Origin: Planctomycetota bacterium
Lineage (GTDB): Bacteria; Planctomycetota; Phycisphaerae; WQYP01
Assembly: GCA_021804985.1 (NCBI GenBank)
Contig: JAJZGD010000008.1
Location: forward strand, 1 to 35,447
Direction of reading: 5' to 3'
DNA: 35,447 nt
Shown one piece after another: positions 1-9,154 of the stretch. Position 1 is the first letter of the stretch, and each line of letters starts with the position of its first letter. A program made the translations under genes and the position numbers. The notes beneath the pieces are model-generated. The model saw only the letters and a program-made list of their open reading frames with translations, was not told the origin of the DNA and made no database searches.

Positions 1-357
1 GGCCAGAACAATTATTACTTGGCCATGCAGGAAGTGTTTGCCGAACTCAGCCGCGTGCTCAAGCCGCGCCGCTATCTTGGGCTTTATGTCAGCGATTCAT
101 TTAAAAAGGGGAAGCCTTTTGCTCCGATCGGCTTTGAGATGTTTTCCCTTTTGCGCCGGCATTTCCAGCCGGTCGATATCATTTCAGTCGTGCGCCACAA
201 TCAAAAGTTGGCCCGCAATCATTGGCAATCGGAGGCGATTAAGGGGAATTTCTTTCTCCGCGGTTTCAATTATCTTTTGATTTTCAAAAAAATGGAAACC
301 GTTGGCCATGCCAATGACAGGCCTGCTTCACCGCCGAACGGCCGGCCGAAAAAATAA
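1..357 (+). CDS. SAM-dependent (DNA/RNA) methyltransferase, C-terminal part; 5' end lies outside the window
   Basis: Frame +1 is open from base 1. 'NNYYLAMQEVFAELSRVLKPRRYLGLYVSDSF...PIGFEMFSLLRRHF...GFNYLLIFKK' resembles the C-terminal half of DNA-modification-methylase-like Rossmann MTases (RVLKPGG-type strand, final 'YLLIFKK'). Confidence 0.65.
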   Translation, partial: GQNNYYLAMQEVFAELSRVLKPRRYLGLYVSDSFKKGKPFAPIGFEMFSLLRRHFQPVDIISVVRHNQKLARNHWQSEAIKGNFFLRGFNYLLIFKKMETVGHANDRPASPPNGRPKK

Positions 358-1398
358 GTTGCCCAGGCTCAGCCCCAACTCAAAAAAGTTTATCCGCGCA
401 TCGGCCACCATATAAACCGCGGCCCACCGGCCCGCGCAAAGCCGACGCCGGAATGCCTCCAGCCCCGCAAAATTGTAAACCCTCGCCCCGAATGTCAGGG
501 CGATTCGCCGCGCGATCTGAAAGGCCATCGGATTGGTGCAGCGATCGTCCGCATATTGCTGGCTCAGGGCCACGAGCCCCAGTGACAACGCTCCATCGCG
601 GGGCAATAAGCCGCTGTACATAACATGGTTGACGAGTGCCTCAACGGTGCCGTTGGGTGCGCCGGGCCGCCGGATAATGTGTTCGGCAATGAAGCGCCGC
701 CCGCCCCGAATCGCTGAAATGCAGATAAACGCCTGCACCTGACCTTCAAGATCGGTGGCCGTAATTACACTCTGGTAACGCCCGATATCAGCGGCCATGC
801 GGGGGTTGGCGATAAAGCCCATTGGCCGGGCGCGGCGGCTCGCGAGCCAATCCGCAAGGCAATCATTCAGGGATTGCGCTTGCCGCCCGCCGCCGCCGGT
901 GGCCTCCGCAATATGGGATTTCCTATTTCCGCGGCTGATTTGCGCTCGGAGAAGGGGGGATCGCCGAACATGCTCATGCCAACTGCCGGGGCGCAATATC
1001 GCCTGCGATCCGATCAACAGACATCGGCGGCCCCGCGAAATAATATTTGCAAACGGCGGCTCGACGCCGAAGTAAACGCTGCGCGCCCCGTGCGACGCAG
1101 CCCATGTGTCAAATTCGTCGCACGCTCGCGCAAGCTCGCTCGGGGAACCATCGGGGCTGCCGAGCGCAAACAGGAGGCGTCCTGATTTTTGATAATGGAT
1201 GGTGCCCGATTGCCCCACCCAGCGCGACAATTGCCTCTGGTTGTCAGGGGTGTGAACAAACTCGGGGTCGCAACATTCATCCACTTGTACCGGCGGGCAG
1301 CGAATATCGGGGGCGCCCCCGTCAGCCAAGAAGGGTTCCGCCGCAGTGCTTCTCTCCGGCTCGATATACGCGGGCTGCGGATCCAAAGTGTCTGCCAT
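328..1398 (-). CDS. DUF2156 / phosphatidylglycerol lysyltransferase (MprF) C-terminal-domain-like protein, no membrane domain
   Basis: ORF 328..1473; preferred start is MADTLDPQ at 1398. Motifs 'FDTWAASHGARSVYFGVEPPF', 'LADWLASRRARPMGFI', 'GTVEALVNHVMYSGLLPRDGALSLGLVALS', 'FGARVYNFAGLEAFRRRL' resemble the LPG_synthase_C fold. Confidence 0.7.
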   Translation of the reverse strand: MADTLDPQPAYIEPERSTAAEPFLADGGAPDIRCPPVQVDECCDPEFVHTPDNQRQLSRWVGQSGTIHYQKSGRLLFALGSPDGSPSELARACDEFDTWAASHGARSVYFGVEPPFANIISRGRRCLLIGSQAILRPGSWHEHVRRSPLLRAQISRGNRKSHIAEATGGGGRQAQSLNDCLADWLASRRARPMGFIANPRMAADIGRYQSVITATDLEGQVQAFICISAIRGGRRFIAEHIIRRPGAPNGTVEALVNHVMYSGLLPRDGALSLGLVALSQQYADDRCTNPMAFQIARRIALTFGARVYNFAGLEAFRRRLCAGRWAAVYMVADARINFFELGLSLGNLFFRPAVRR

Positions 1399-2737
1399 AA
1401 TCGGAGATGACTCCCAGTAAATGATCCGTGGCCCCGGCCGTGTGGGGCAGCAACGCCACCACCAGCCCGCCATCGCCCATATCCGTTACGCGAGCGCCGT
1501 AGGCGCAGTGGACTACCTGCGTATCGGTAAGCCGGGCAATGAGCCAATCGGCGGCCGGCGACGATAGTCCGAGCCGCAGCCGGTAACTGTGCTGCGACGC
1601 CAGGAGCAATCGTCCCGCACGTTGGGCATTTACTCTACGCGCAGCCCCGGGCGTACGTTCATCAGAATTTGGTGCGAGTTCCTCCATCGCCTGCAGAAAG
1701 TTCTCCGCATATTCGCTTTCGCCGATCAGATGATCTACCGCCGCTCGGACGTGGTAAACATAATCCGCTTCGATTGAATCTTGCGGCAGCGGGCCATAGG
1801 TGCGCGTAAAGTCGCGGCCGCGCAGCCGCCGCGGAAGCAGCGCCCGAAAATAGCGCTTGTAAAGCCCCGGAGAAATATTGCCCAGATAAAACGGCCGACC
1901 TGCAGGTTCATGGCCCAGGTCGCGATAAATCGTCTCGATGATCTGAGCGCCCATCGCGCCGGCGGTCAGCACGCTTTCTGCCGTGGAAGGCGCGGCCGCA
2001 TTGGTCTGTTCGATTTCGATTGCCAGCAGTTGCAATTCATGACTCAGCGGAATCTGCCCGAGGAGCTCGTGCGGTTGGCTGCGGTAGCGCAGCAGATGCG
2101 TCGGCGGCCCATCATGGGCGCACAGAACGGTAAGGGCATCCACGGCGTGCGACCGGCCGCCGCGCAGCGAGCGCTGGATGGATGCGATCAGATGGGCTTT
2201 TTCAATTACCCCGGCAGAAATTTCAAAGTGCAGACACAGGCATTGAACCAGGGCCGCTGCCATCGCCGAAGCGGATGCCGGCGATCTGCCTGCGTCGATC
2301 GGATTATGGACGCTTATGCTCAGGCCGCGCCGCAGGGCGGCGGCCGTTGGCGTGGCGGCAACGCGATTGAATTCAAGCACCGTCGTTAAGATGAGCTTCG
2401 CCCAGGCGGGGGGCTCGCAGGCATTGTTGGTGATAGGGGGCTCCAATGCCCCGGATAATACTGCTTGCATATCAAATGCGATTTGGGCCGCCTGGGTAAA
2501 GGGCATGGTGCAATCGGCCATCCAAAGGCTTCCATCGGCTCTCGGCGCAACCCCCGCCGTGGCCCGCAATGAAAAACTGCTTTGCGCCACCACCCCGCCC
2601 GCATACACCGCCATCCCGCCCGACACGTCGAGCCGCGCCGGCGCACTCGCGACGACTGCCTCAAAATTGTTCTGCGCCGCAGCTTGTGCACTAAGCGCAG
2701 AAAGTACCAGCGTTTTGCCATCGGCCCCGTGCATCAT
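1322..2737 (-). CDS. GHMP-family kinase (galactokinase-like)
   Basis: 471 aa. 'APARLDVSGGMAVYAGG' N-terminal motif, 'PASASAMAAALVQCL' (degenerate GHMP P-loop-like segment) and C-terminal 'SYRLRLGLSSPAADWLIARL...AYGARVTDMGDGGLVVALL', similar to galactokinase motif 3. Confidence 0.75.
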   Translation of the reverse strand: MMHGADGKTLVLSALSAQAAAQNNFEAVVASAPARLDVSGGMAVYAGGVVAQSSFSLRATAGVAPRADGSLWMADCTMPFTQAAQIAFDMQAVLSGALEPPITNNACEPPAWAKLILTTVLEFNRVAATPTAAALRRGLSISVHNPIDAGRSPASASAMAAALVQCLCLHFEISAGVIEKAHLIASIQRSLRGGRSHAVDALTVLCAHDGPPTHLLRYRSQPHELLGQIPLSHELQLLAIEIEQTNAAAPSTAESVLTAGAMGAQIIETIYRDLGHEPAGRPFYLGNISPGLYKRYFRALLPRRLRGRDFTRTYGPLPQDSIEADYVYHVRAAVDHLIGESEYAENFLQAMEELAPNSDERTPGAARRVNAQRAGRLLLASQHSYRLRLGLSSPAADWLIARLTDTQVVHCAYGARVTDMGDGGLVVALLPHTAGATDHLLGVISDYGRHFGSAARVYRAGEKHCGGTLLG

Positions 2738-3142
2738 GGTGTCAACTATATGAAATCAAATGAATAATTACGAGCCGGTGGCCGGCGCATTTGATGGCCG
2801 CCAATCGCTATCCGCCGATCGCGAGCGGCCGTGCACACTTCCCCAACCGTACCCCCGCAATCGCTATCCGCCACGCTTCTCGCCGCGGCGCCGGCCGATG
2901 CGACGACAAACTTCGCGCGGATTGTATCACCAGTGCCATGCCGAGCCGGCGTGGGGTTTCGCCTGCGGCAGCGATTCGGTAAACTCTTGCGGCATGAAGC
3001 AGGATGATCCGTCGCAACAGCAAGCCTATCTCACCACCATTTTGCGATGGCTCGGCACACCGCACGCACGGGGTGCAGTGGCTTATGCAGCCTGGCGCGC
3101 GGGCACCACTACCAATCGGTGCGCCGCCCGAGGTTCCGCTCG

Positions 3143-4759
3143 ATGATGCGAACCCTACATTGGTACGTCCTGCGTGAGCTTATTCGCGTTTTTTTCATGG
3201 TCTCCGTTGCGCTGACCGTCATTCTGGCGTTTGGAGGGACCTTTCGCCCTTTGACCAAAGAGGGCCTGAGCCTGATACAACTGCTATGGGTTCTACTGGA
3301 TTTGATTCCCGCGATGCTCGCCTATTCCATTCCTCTTTCCGCGCTTTTTGCGGCCGTTATTGTTTATTGGCGCCTCGCCACCGATAACGAGTTTACTGGC
3401 GCCCGTGCCGGCGGCGTCGGTTACGCGTCGCTGGTTATGCCGGCACTTTGGCTCGGCGTGCTCGTGGGCGGTTTTGACCTGCTTTTCGTCGGATATGTGG
3501 TGCCCAGCTTTCTGGAAAGAACCCAGCAGGCCATCCAGATGGACTTTGCATCGTTGCTTTTGCACAACGTCGGGGAGCGGCAACCCTTTCAGTTTGGCAA
3601 AATTGTTATATACGCCAATCAAGCTTACCCCGTGCCGGTGCCCGCCGACGACCAACCGGCGCCCGGCATAAGCCGGCGCATTATTCAGCTGCGGGCGTTG
3701 GCCGCTACACCCCTGAAAAATGGGCGTCCGACGGCCGTCATTTTGGCCAAGGCCGCCAACGTCATTATTGATGAAGATAGCCTCACCAATCAGGTTCGCG
3801 TGGGCGTTCAATTGAACGATGGCACCGCCTTCGACCCCAAAAGCTTTCGCCAGATGCACGGCACAATTCGCTACCTGCCGCCCGACGGAAAGCCTTTTAT
3901 CATCGGTTCCGTCATCACCAACCGTCCGAAGTTCATGGACTTTCGAAAGCTCACCGCGCTCTACGCCCATCCCAATAGCTATGGCCCCATCCGCCAGTTG
4001 CGCCAGCGCCTGGAGGCCAAACGTCGGCTGGCCAATATCGGCCAGTGGTATAGCACCCACGCGAAAAGCCCGCTGATTTTTAAGCGGCGTTCCGGATATG
4101 TCGTCGTTCGCTATGCGCACCATCTCACCGATGCCAATGGAAATTTTGTCATGAATGGCGCTGGCGGTTCCGTCCATCTCGCCCTCTTCAGGCATCATCG
4201 ACTCGTCGCGGAGTATTTGGCCGCCGCCGCATCGCTGGTGCCCGTCGACACCAGTGGCCATATCCGCGCCGCGCTCAAGCTGACGGCGCCTATTCGCGTT
4301 CGTGATCCGAATATCAACCGCATCTATCACGCCGGGCCCCCGGCGATCGTGATTTCGTCCATCAACATCGCCCCCACCGCCCTGCATCACGTGGGGAAGG
4401 CCCGTCCGTCCATCGTGCCCATCGCTGCCCTGCTTGCGACGATCGCCCATAAGATTGCATACTTGCGGCGGCAGATTTTATCGGAGTTCAACAGTCGGAT
4501 TTCTTTTGCCTTTTCCTGCATTGTTCTGGTGATACTTGGCGCGGCGCTCGGCATTCTGCTTCAGGGGCGAAATCCGCTGGCGGTTTTTGTGGTCGGGGTC
4601 GTTCCGGCGATGGTTTTGGTGCTGCTCATCAATACCGGGCGCGGTGTGGTGATGCGGAATTCCGGCTCGCCGTGGTCGGGGCTCGCACTTATTTGGATGG
4701 GCAATATTATCATCCTGGTCATCGACTTCGTGGTCTATCAGCGATTGTTCAAACAGTAG
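3143..4759 (+). CDS. LptF/LptG (YjgP/YjgQ) family permease with enlarged periplasmic domain
   Basis: MMRTLHWYVLRELIRVFFMVSVALTVILAFGG...; N-terminal TM block, long soluble middle, C-terminal TM block 'FNSRISFAFSCIVLVILGAALGILLQGRNPLAVF'. Start at 3143 chosen from homology to the family N-terminus. Confidence 0.85.
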   Translation: MMRTLHWYVLRELIRVFFMVSVALTVILAFGGTFRPLTKEGLSLIQLLWVLLDLIPAMLAYSIPLSALFAAVIVYWRLATDNEFTGARAGGVGYASLVMPALWLGVLVGGFDLLFVGYVVPSFLERTQQAIQMDFASLLLHNVGERQPFQFGKIVIYANQAYPVPVPADDQPAPGISRRIIQLRALAATPLKNGRPTAVILAKAANVIIDEDSLTNQVRVGVQLNDGTAFDPKSFRQMHGTIRYLPPDGKPFIIGSVITNRPKFMDFRKLTALYAHPNSYGPIRQLRQRLEAKRRLANIGQWYSTHAKSPLIFKRRSGYVVVRYAHHLTDANGNFVMNGAGGSVHLALFRHHRLVAEYLAAAASLVPVDTSGHIRAALKLTAPIRVRDPNINRIYHAGPPAIVISSINIAPTALHHVGKARPSIVPIAALLATIAHKIAYLRRQILSEFNSRISFAFSCIVLVILGAALGILLQGRNPLAVFVVGVVPAMVLVLLINTGRGVVMRNSGSPWSGLALIWMGNIIILVIDFVVYQRLFKQ

Positions 4760-4777
4760 ATTGAGTTATCCCAAGTT

Positions 4778-5908
4778 ATGAAAATCATCGATCGCTACAT
4801 CATCAAGAATTTCATCATCAACTACCTGCTGGCGCTGGGCGTGATGATCGGCATGTATATTCTGCTCGACATCATTGTCAATTTTGATCTCTTTACACGC
4901 GGCCTGGCATTTAAAAATGCGTCCGCCATGGCCACATTCTTCGGCCTTATGCACGAGATCATCAGTTATTACATGTACCGGAGCCTGGTTATTTTTCAAA
5001 TGGTTTCCGGCATCATCCCCGTGATTGCCGCCGGATTTACCATGGTGCGTATGACGCGCAATCGCGAACTCACCGGCCTGCTGGCCAGCGGTGTTTCTCT
5101 GTATCGCGTTGCGGTGCCCATTATCGTGTGTGCATTCGCCTTTGCACTGCTGGTGGTCCTCGATCAGGAAGTGCTCATGCCGCACTGCGTCGATAAGCTG
5201 CTTCGCAAGCATGGACAGCTGACGGCCTCGATTCTGCGCGACCGGGCGGTCTATTTTCTACCTGAAAGCGACCATTCACTGGTGCTCGCAAGCCGCTATG
5301 ATCCGCAGACCAAAACACTTTGGAACGTGCGTATCATTGAACGCACCGCCAATGGCACGCCCACCGCCCGCATTTTGGCCAAAAAGGCGGTTTGGAAAAA
5401 TAATATCGGAGAGGGGCCCGTCCACGGCGCGTGGCTGATGAGCGATGTCATCGACATCAATGATCGCCGCGCTGCAAACCCCGCCGAAACGCCCATACCT
5501 GTCCGGCGTGAAATTTATTACACACCCCTGAATCCGGGGCAGTTGAATCTTATTTTCCGAAAAAAGGCGGTGGATTATCTTTCCACTTCGCAGATCAGCC
5601 GCCTCATGCTGTATAGTCCGCCGGCCACGCGCGTGGCGCTCGAAAAAATTCTTTACACCCGCTTCGCCCAACTGATCGTCAATATGATCATGCTGCTTTT
5701 GGGTATTCCGTTCCTTCTCACCCGCGAGCCGAATAAGCTGGTGTCAAACATGTTCTGGTGCAGCGTGGTATCCGGATCCTGCTTTATTACCACTTTTGTC
5801 TTTTTTCAGTTGGCTGGTTCCGGGCTTTCACCCCTGGCAGGCGCCGCCATGCCTGTGATCATCTTCGGCCCACTGGCCATCATTATGCTGGACCTGCTCC
5901 AAAGCTGA
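4778..5908 (+). CDS. LptF/LptG (YjgP/YjgQ) family permease, second subunit
   Basis: 'MKIIDRYIIKNFIINYLLALGVMIGMYILLDIIVNFD' N-terminus, 'RMTRNRELTGLLASGVSLYRVAVPI' motif, C-terminal TM helices; directly follows the first permease. Confidence 0.88.
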   Translation: MKIIDRYIIKNFIINYLLALGVMIGMYILLDIIVNFDLFTRGLAFKNASAMATFFGLMHEIISYYMYRSLVIFQMVSGIIPVIAAGFTMVRMTRNRELTGLLASGVSLYRVAVPIIVCAFAFALLVVLDQEVLMPHCVDKLLRKHGQLTASILRDRAVYFLPESDHSLVLASRYDPQTKTLWNVRIIERTANGTPTARILAKKAVWKNNIGEGPVHGAWLMSDVIDINDRRAANPAETPIPVRREIYYTPLNPGQLNLIFRKKAVDYLSTSQISRLMLYSPPATRVALEKILYTRFAQLIVNMIMLLLGIPFLLTREPNKLVSNMFWCSVVSGSCFITTFVFFQLAGSGLSPLAGAAMPVIIFGPLAIIMLDLLQS

Positions 5909-5940
5909 CACAGGGCCATCGTTTGGCGGCCGCTCACGTG

Positions 5941-8856
5941 TCATTGGATATCGAGCCAATTTGGGCCCGAACCAATATCCACCTTCATCGGAACCGCGAG
6001 TTCCATCGCGTGTTCCATCTGATGGGTTATAAAATCGCAGGCGTCGGATACAGATGACCGCGGACACTCAAAGACCAGTTCATCATGAACCTGCAGCAGC
6101 ATGCGCAGCCCGGAAATCCGGTTGTCGCGATAAATATTCACCATGGCTTGTTTGATAAGATCTGCGGCAGAGCCTTGAATCACTGAGTTCACCGCCGCAC
6201 GCTGGCCGAAAAGCCGCACCGACTGATTTTCACTTGAAAGCTCCGGCAAATACCGCCGCCGGCCCAGGATGGTGCTGACATACCCGGCGGTAGACGCCTC
6301 GAGCACGCACTGCGTGGTGAAATGGCTGATGCCGGGAAATCGAGCGCGGTATTTGTCGATGAATTGCGCCGCCTCATCGCGCGAAATTTTCAAGGTGTTG
6401 GCGAGGCCAAAAGGCGTCTGGCCATAAACAATACCGAAATTTACTGTTTTGGCCACTCGCCGCATGTCGGCCGTGATCTCCGCGGCCGGCCTTCCGTAAA
6501 TTTCCATCGCCACAAATTGATGTATATCCACATCTTTAGAGAACGCCTCCAGCAGTGCCGGCTCCCGACAAAAATGGGCCAGCACCCGCAATTCAATTTG
6601 TGAATAATCCGCGCTGATAAGGCACCAGTCTGCACCCGGGGCCACAAAGGCGCGCCGAATCTCTCGCCCGCTTTGCGTGCGCACCGGTATGTTCTGCAAA
6701 TTGGGGTCGCTGCTCGATAGGCGGCCCGTTTCTGCCACCGTCTGATTAAAGCTGGTGTGTACCCGGCCGGTTTCGGGCACCACATCCGCCAGCAGCGCGG
6801 TGGTATACGTATTGCGAAGCTTGCTTAGCTGCCGATACTCAATGACCAGTTCCGGAAGCGGATGCAAACCGCGAAGTGCCTCAAGCACTGCAATATCCGT
6901 GCTTGGACCGGTCCGCGTTTTCCTTTGGATCGGAAGCCCCAATTTTACGAACAGCACGTCGGCCAGCTGGCGCGGGGAATCAATGTTAAACGGGGCGCCA
7001 GAGAGCGAAATAATTTCATCGCCCAGCCGCCCAATCTGGGCCGTCATTTCCACATCCAGTGTCTTGAGGATATCTCGATCCACGCAAATGCCGGTGAGTT
7101 CCATCTCGGCCAGCACGCGCACCATCGGCATTTCCAGGTGATTGAGTAAATCCGAGAGATGCATCTGCGTGATTCGAGGCTCTAATACTTCCGCAAGGCG
7201 AAAAGTGACATCGGCATCTTCTGCCGCGTATTGGCAAGCCCGATTCACGGGAACATCCGCGAAGCTGCGCTGGCCCGAGCCCGAACCGATTAAATCTTTG
7301 ATGGGAATGGGCGCCAGGCCCAGCAGGTCGGCTGCCAATGCATCCATCGAATGGCTGCGACGTGCGGAATCAATGAGATAGCTTGCCACCATGGTGTCAA
7401 AAAAATCGCCCTCCACCCGGTAGCCATGACGCCGCAGCACGTTGATGTCATATTTGAGATTTTGTCCGATTTTTACGATCGTGGCGTCCGCGAGAAGTGG
7501 CGCAAGTACCTCGCAGACCACTCGGTTTTCCAGCACCAGCCCGACGCCCTTCACCGCGATATACCACGCGCGGCCGGAATTGACACAGAGCGATATACCG
7601 CACAACCCGGAAGTAACGGCACTGAGCGAATCGGTCTCCGTATCAATCGCCAGCCACCGGTTGCTTGAATTCGCCAGTCCGTGCCCGATGTCGTACATCA
7701 TCTGCGAAAGACTTTCGGGCGTGTTGACGAGTACATATTGCCCTATGACCGGTTGCCCCACGACCATTTGCCCGATGGCTGGCGATAGTGGTTGGCTCTG
7801 CGTGGCTGAAGTGTCTTCGTCGGGCTGCTCCGCGCCGCCGGTCGCCTCTGGAAGCGCTGCTTGCAGGTTGGAAAAAAGCCCACCGGGCATTGCGCCGAGC
7901 TGCGGTTGGACTGATGCCTTTCGCGCGGTCTTTTCAACTGGAGGAGAAACGTCGCCGGGTATTCCATCGGGCGGCTGTGTCTGGCCGTAGCCTTCCAGGG
8001 TTTTATTAAACTGTGGGATCAGGCTTTTAAAATTCAGCTCGACAAAAAACGGCGTCAGGGCAGTAAGCCTGGCAGTGTTGACGGCGGTGGTGTCGATCGT
8101 CACATCCAGCGGCACATCATCCTGCAAACGCACGAGTTGCCGCGATATATCGAGAAGGTGGCGATTTTCCCGCAGCGACTCGCCCACTTTGCCGCCCAAT
8201 TCGGAGACATGTTTCAACAGTTCATCGAGCGACCCGTATTGGCCAATCCATTTGGCCGCCGTCTTGGGTCCTACGCCCGGTATGCCCGGAATGTTGTCTG
8301 CCTGATCGCCGGTAAGTGTCAGGATGTCGCGCACATGCTCGGGCGGATAGCCCTTCTTTGCCATAAGGGCGGCGGCGTCGGCGATCTCGCCCCGTTCAAT
8401 GTCATATAAAAACACCCGGTCACTGATCAGGGCTTCAAGGTCTTTATCCCGGCTGCATATAAAAATGCGGCTTTCCCGGTGCGCCGGGTCTGCGAGTACC
8501 CGCCGCACGAAGGTCGCCACCACGTCGTCCGCCTCGTAACCCGGCACCCGCAGCGTCGCAATGCCGGCGGCCACCAGCATTTCACTGATGCGTTTGATCT
8601 GCACGGGCATATCGTCCGGCATCGGCCGACGTGTCGCCTTATATTGCGGGTCCACCTGCTCACGATGGCTGGAGCCCGCATCGAGCGCGACGGCGAGATG
8701 CGACGGCCTTCGCCCGATCATCAGTTTTAGCAAAGCGGACATGAAGCCAAAGGTGGCGTTGGTCGGTTCGCCGGAGGCACTTTTGAGATTCATCAGGGCG
8801 TAATACGCCCGATATATCTGCGCGTGCCCGTCAATCAGGTAGATATCCGTTGCCAT
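5941..8856 (-). CDS. polA: DNA polymerase I (5'-3' exonuclease, 3'-5' exonuclease and polymerase domains)
   Basis: Start MATDIYLIDGHAQIYRAYYAL at 8856; 'LTGDQADNIPGIPGVGPKTAAKWI' (5' nuclease H3TH), 'AIDTETDSLSA' (proofreading exo I), 'ISADYSQIELRVLAHF', 'RRVAKTVNFGIVYG', 'LLQVHDELVFE' (polymerase motifs). Confidence 0.97.
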   Translation of the reverse strand: MATDIYLIDGHAQIYRAYYALMNLKSASGEPTNATFGFMSALLKLMIGRRPSHLAVALDAGSSHREQVDPQYKATRRPMPDDMPVQIKRISEMLVAAGIATLRVPGYEADDVVATFVRRVLADPAHRESRIFICSRDKDLEALISDRVFLYDIERGEIADAAALMAKKGYPPEHVRDILTLTGDQADNIPGIPGVGPKTAAKWIGQYGSLDELLKHVSELGGKVGESLRENRHLLDISRQLVRLQDDVPLDVTIDTTAVNTARLTALTPFFVELNFKSLIPQFNKTLEGYGQTQPPDGIPGDVSPPVEKTARKASVQPQLGAMPGGLFSNLQAALPEATGGAEQPDEDTSATQSQPLSPAIGQMVVGQPVIGQYVLVNTPESLSQMMYDIGHGLANSSNRWLAIDTETDSLSAVTSGLCGISLCVNSGRAWYIAVKGVGLVLENRVVCEVLAPLLADATIVKIGQNLKYDINVLRRHGYRVEGDFFDTMVASYLIDSARRSHSMDALAADLLGLAPIPIKDLIGSGSGQRSFADVPVNRACQYAAEDADVTFRLAEVLEPRITQMHLSDLLNHLEMPMVRVLAEMELTGICVDRDILKTLDVEMTAQIGRLGDEIISLSGAPFNIDSPRQLADVLFVKLGLPIQRKTRTGPSTDIAVLEALRGLHPLPELVIEYRQLSKLRNTYTTALLADVVPETGRVHTSFNQTVAETGRLSSSDPNLQNIPVRTQSGREIRRAFVAPGADWCLISADYSQIELRVLAHFCREPALLEAFSKDVDIHQFVAMEIYGRPAAEITADMRRVAKTVNFGIVYGQTPFGLANTLKISRDEAAQFIDKYRARFPGISHFTTQCVLEASTAGYVSTILGRRRYLPELSSENQSVRLFGQRAAVNSVIQGSAADLIKQAMVNIYRDNRISGLRMLLQVHDELVFECPRSSVSDACDFITHQMEHAMELAVPMKVDIGSGPNWLDIQ

Positions 8857-9154
8857 CGATGGAAAAATACCCGATTTTCCGCCGCTACGCTTCGTCGGGC
8901 TTGCCCCGCTGGCGGCCGGCATATCAGAGCGGACATCCCCGCGGCTGCCTCCATTGCGGCGCCCATGGTTAAGGTGCTTGCCCGCATCTTCTGCCGGGAA
9001 ATGCGCACGCCGATGGATGAAAAATGCATGCGGCATCGCGGCTTGTCGAATGGTCGCTTAAAGCCTATATTGCCCATGTCGATTGGCGGCCCGCAGCCGG
9101 CTGTGATCGCAGGTGCCATACGGGGGTTGATTCTTCGACAGGGCGAGCGTCCAT

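Noticed and set aside
1781-2389. 202-aa plus-strand ORF antisense to the GHMP kinase gene
   Set aside because: Arg/Gln-rich composition typical of an antisense frame; no recognisable domain.
3293-4450. 385-aa minus-strand ORF antisense to the first LptF/G-type permease
   Set aside because: Low-complexity G/D/H-rich translation with no family features; the plus-strand frame encodes a clear permease. A shadow ORF of GC-rich coding sequence.
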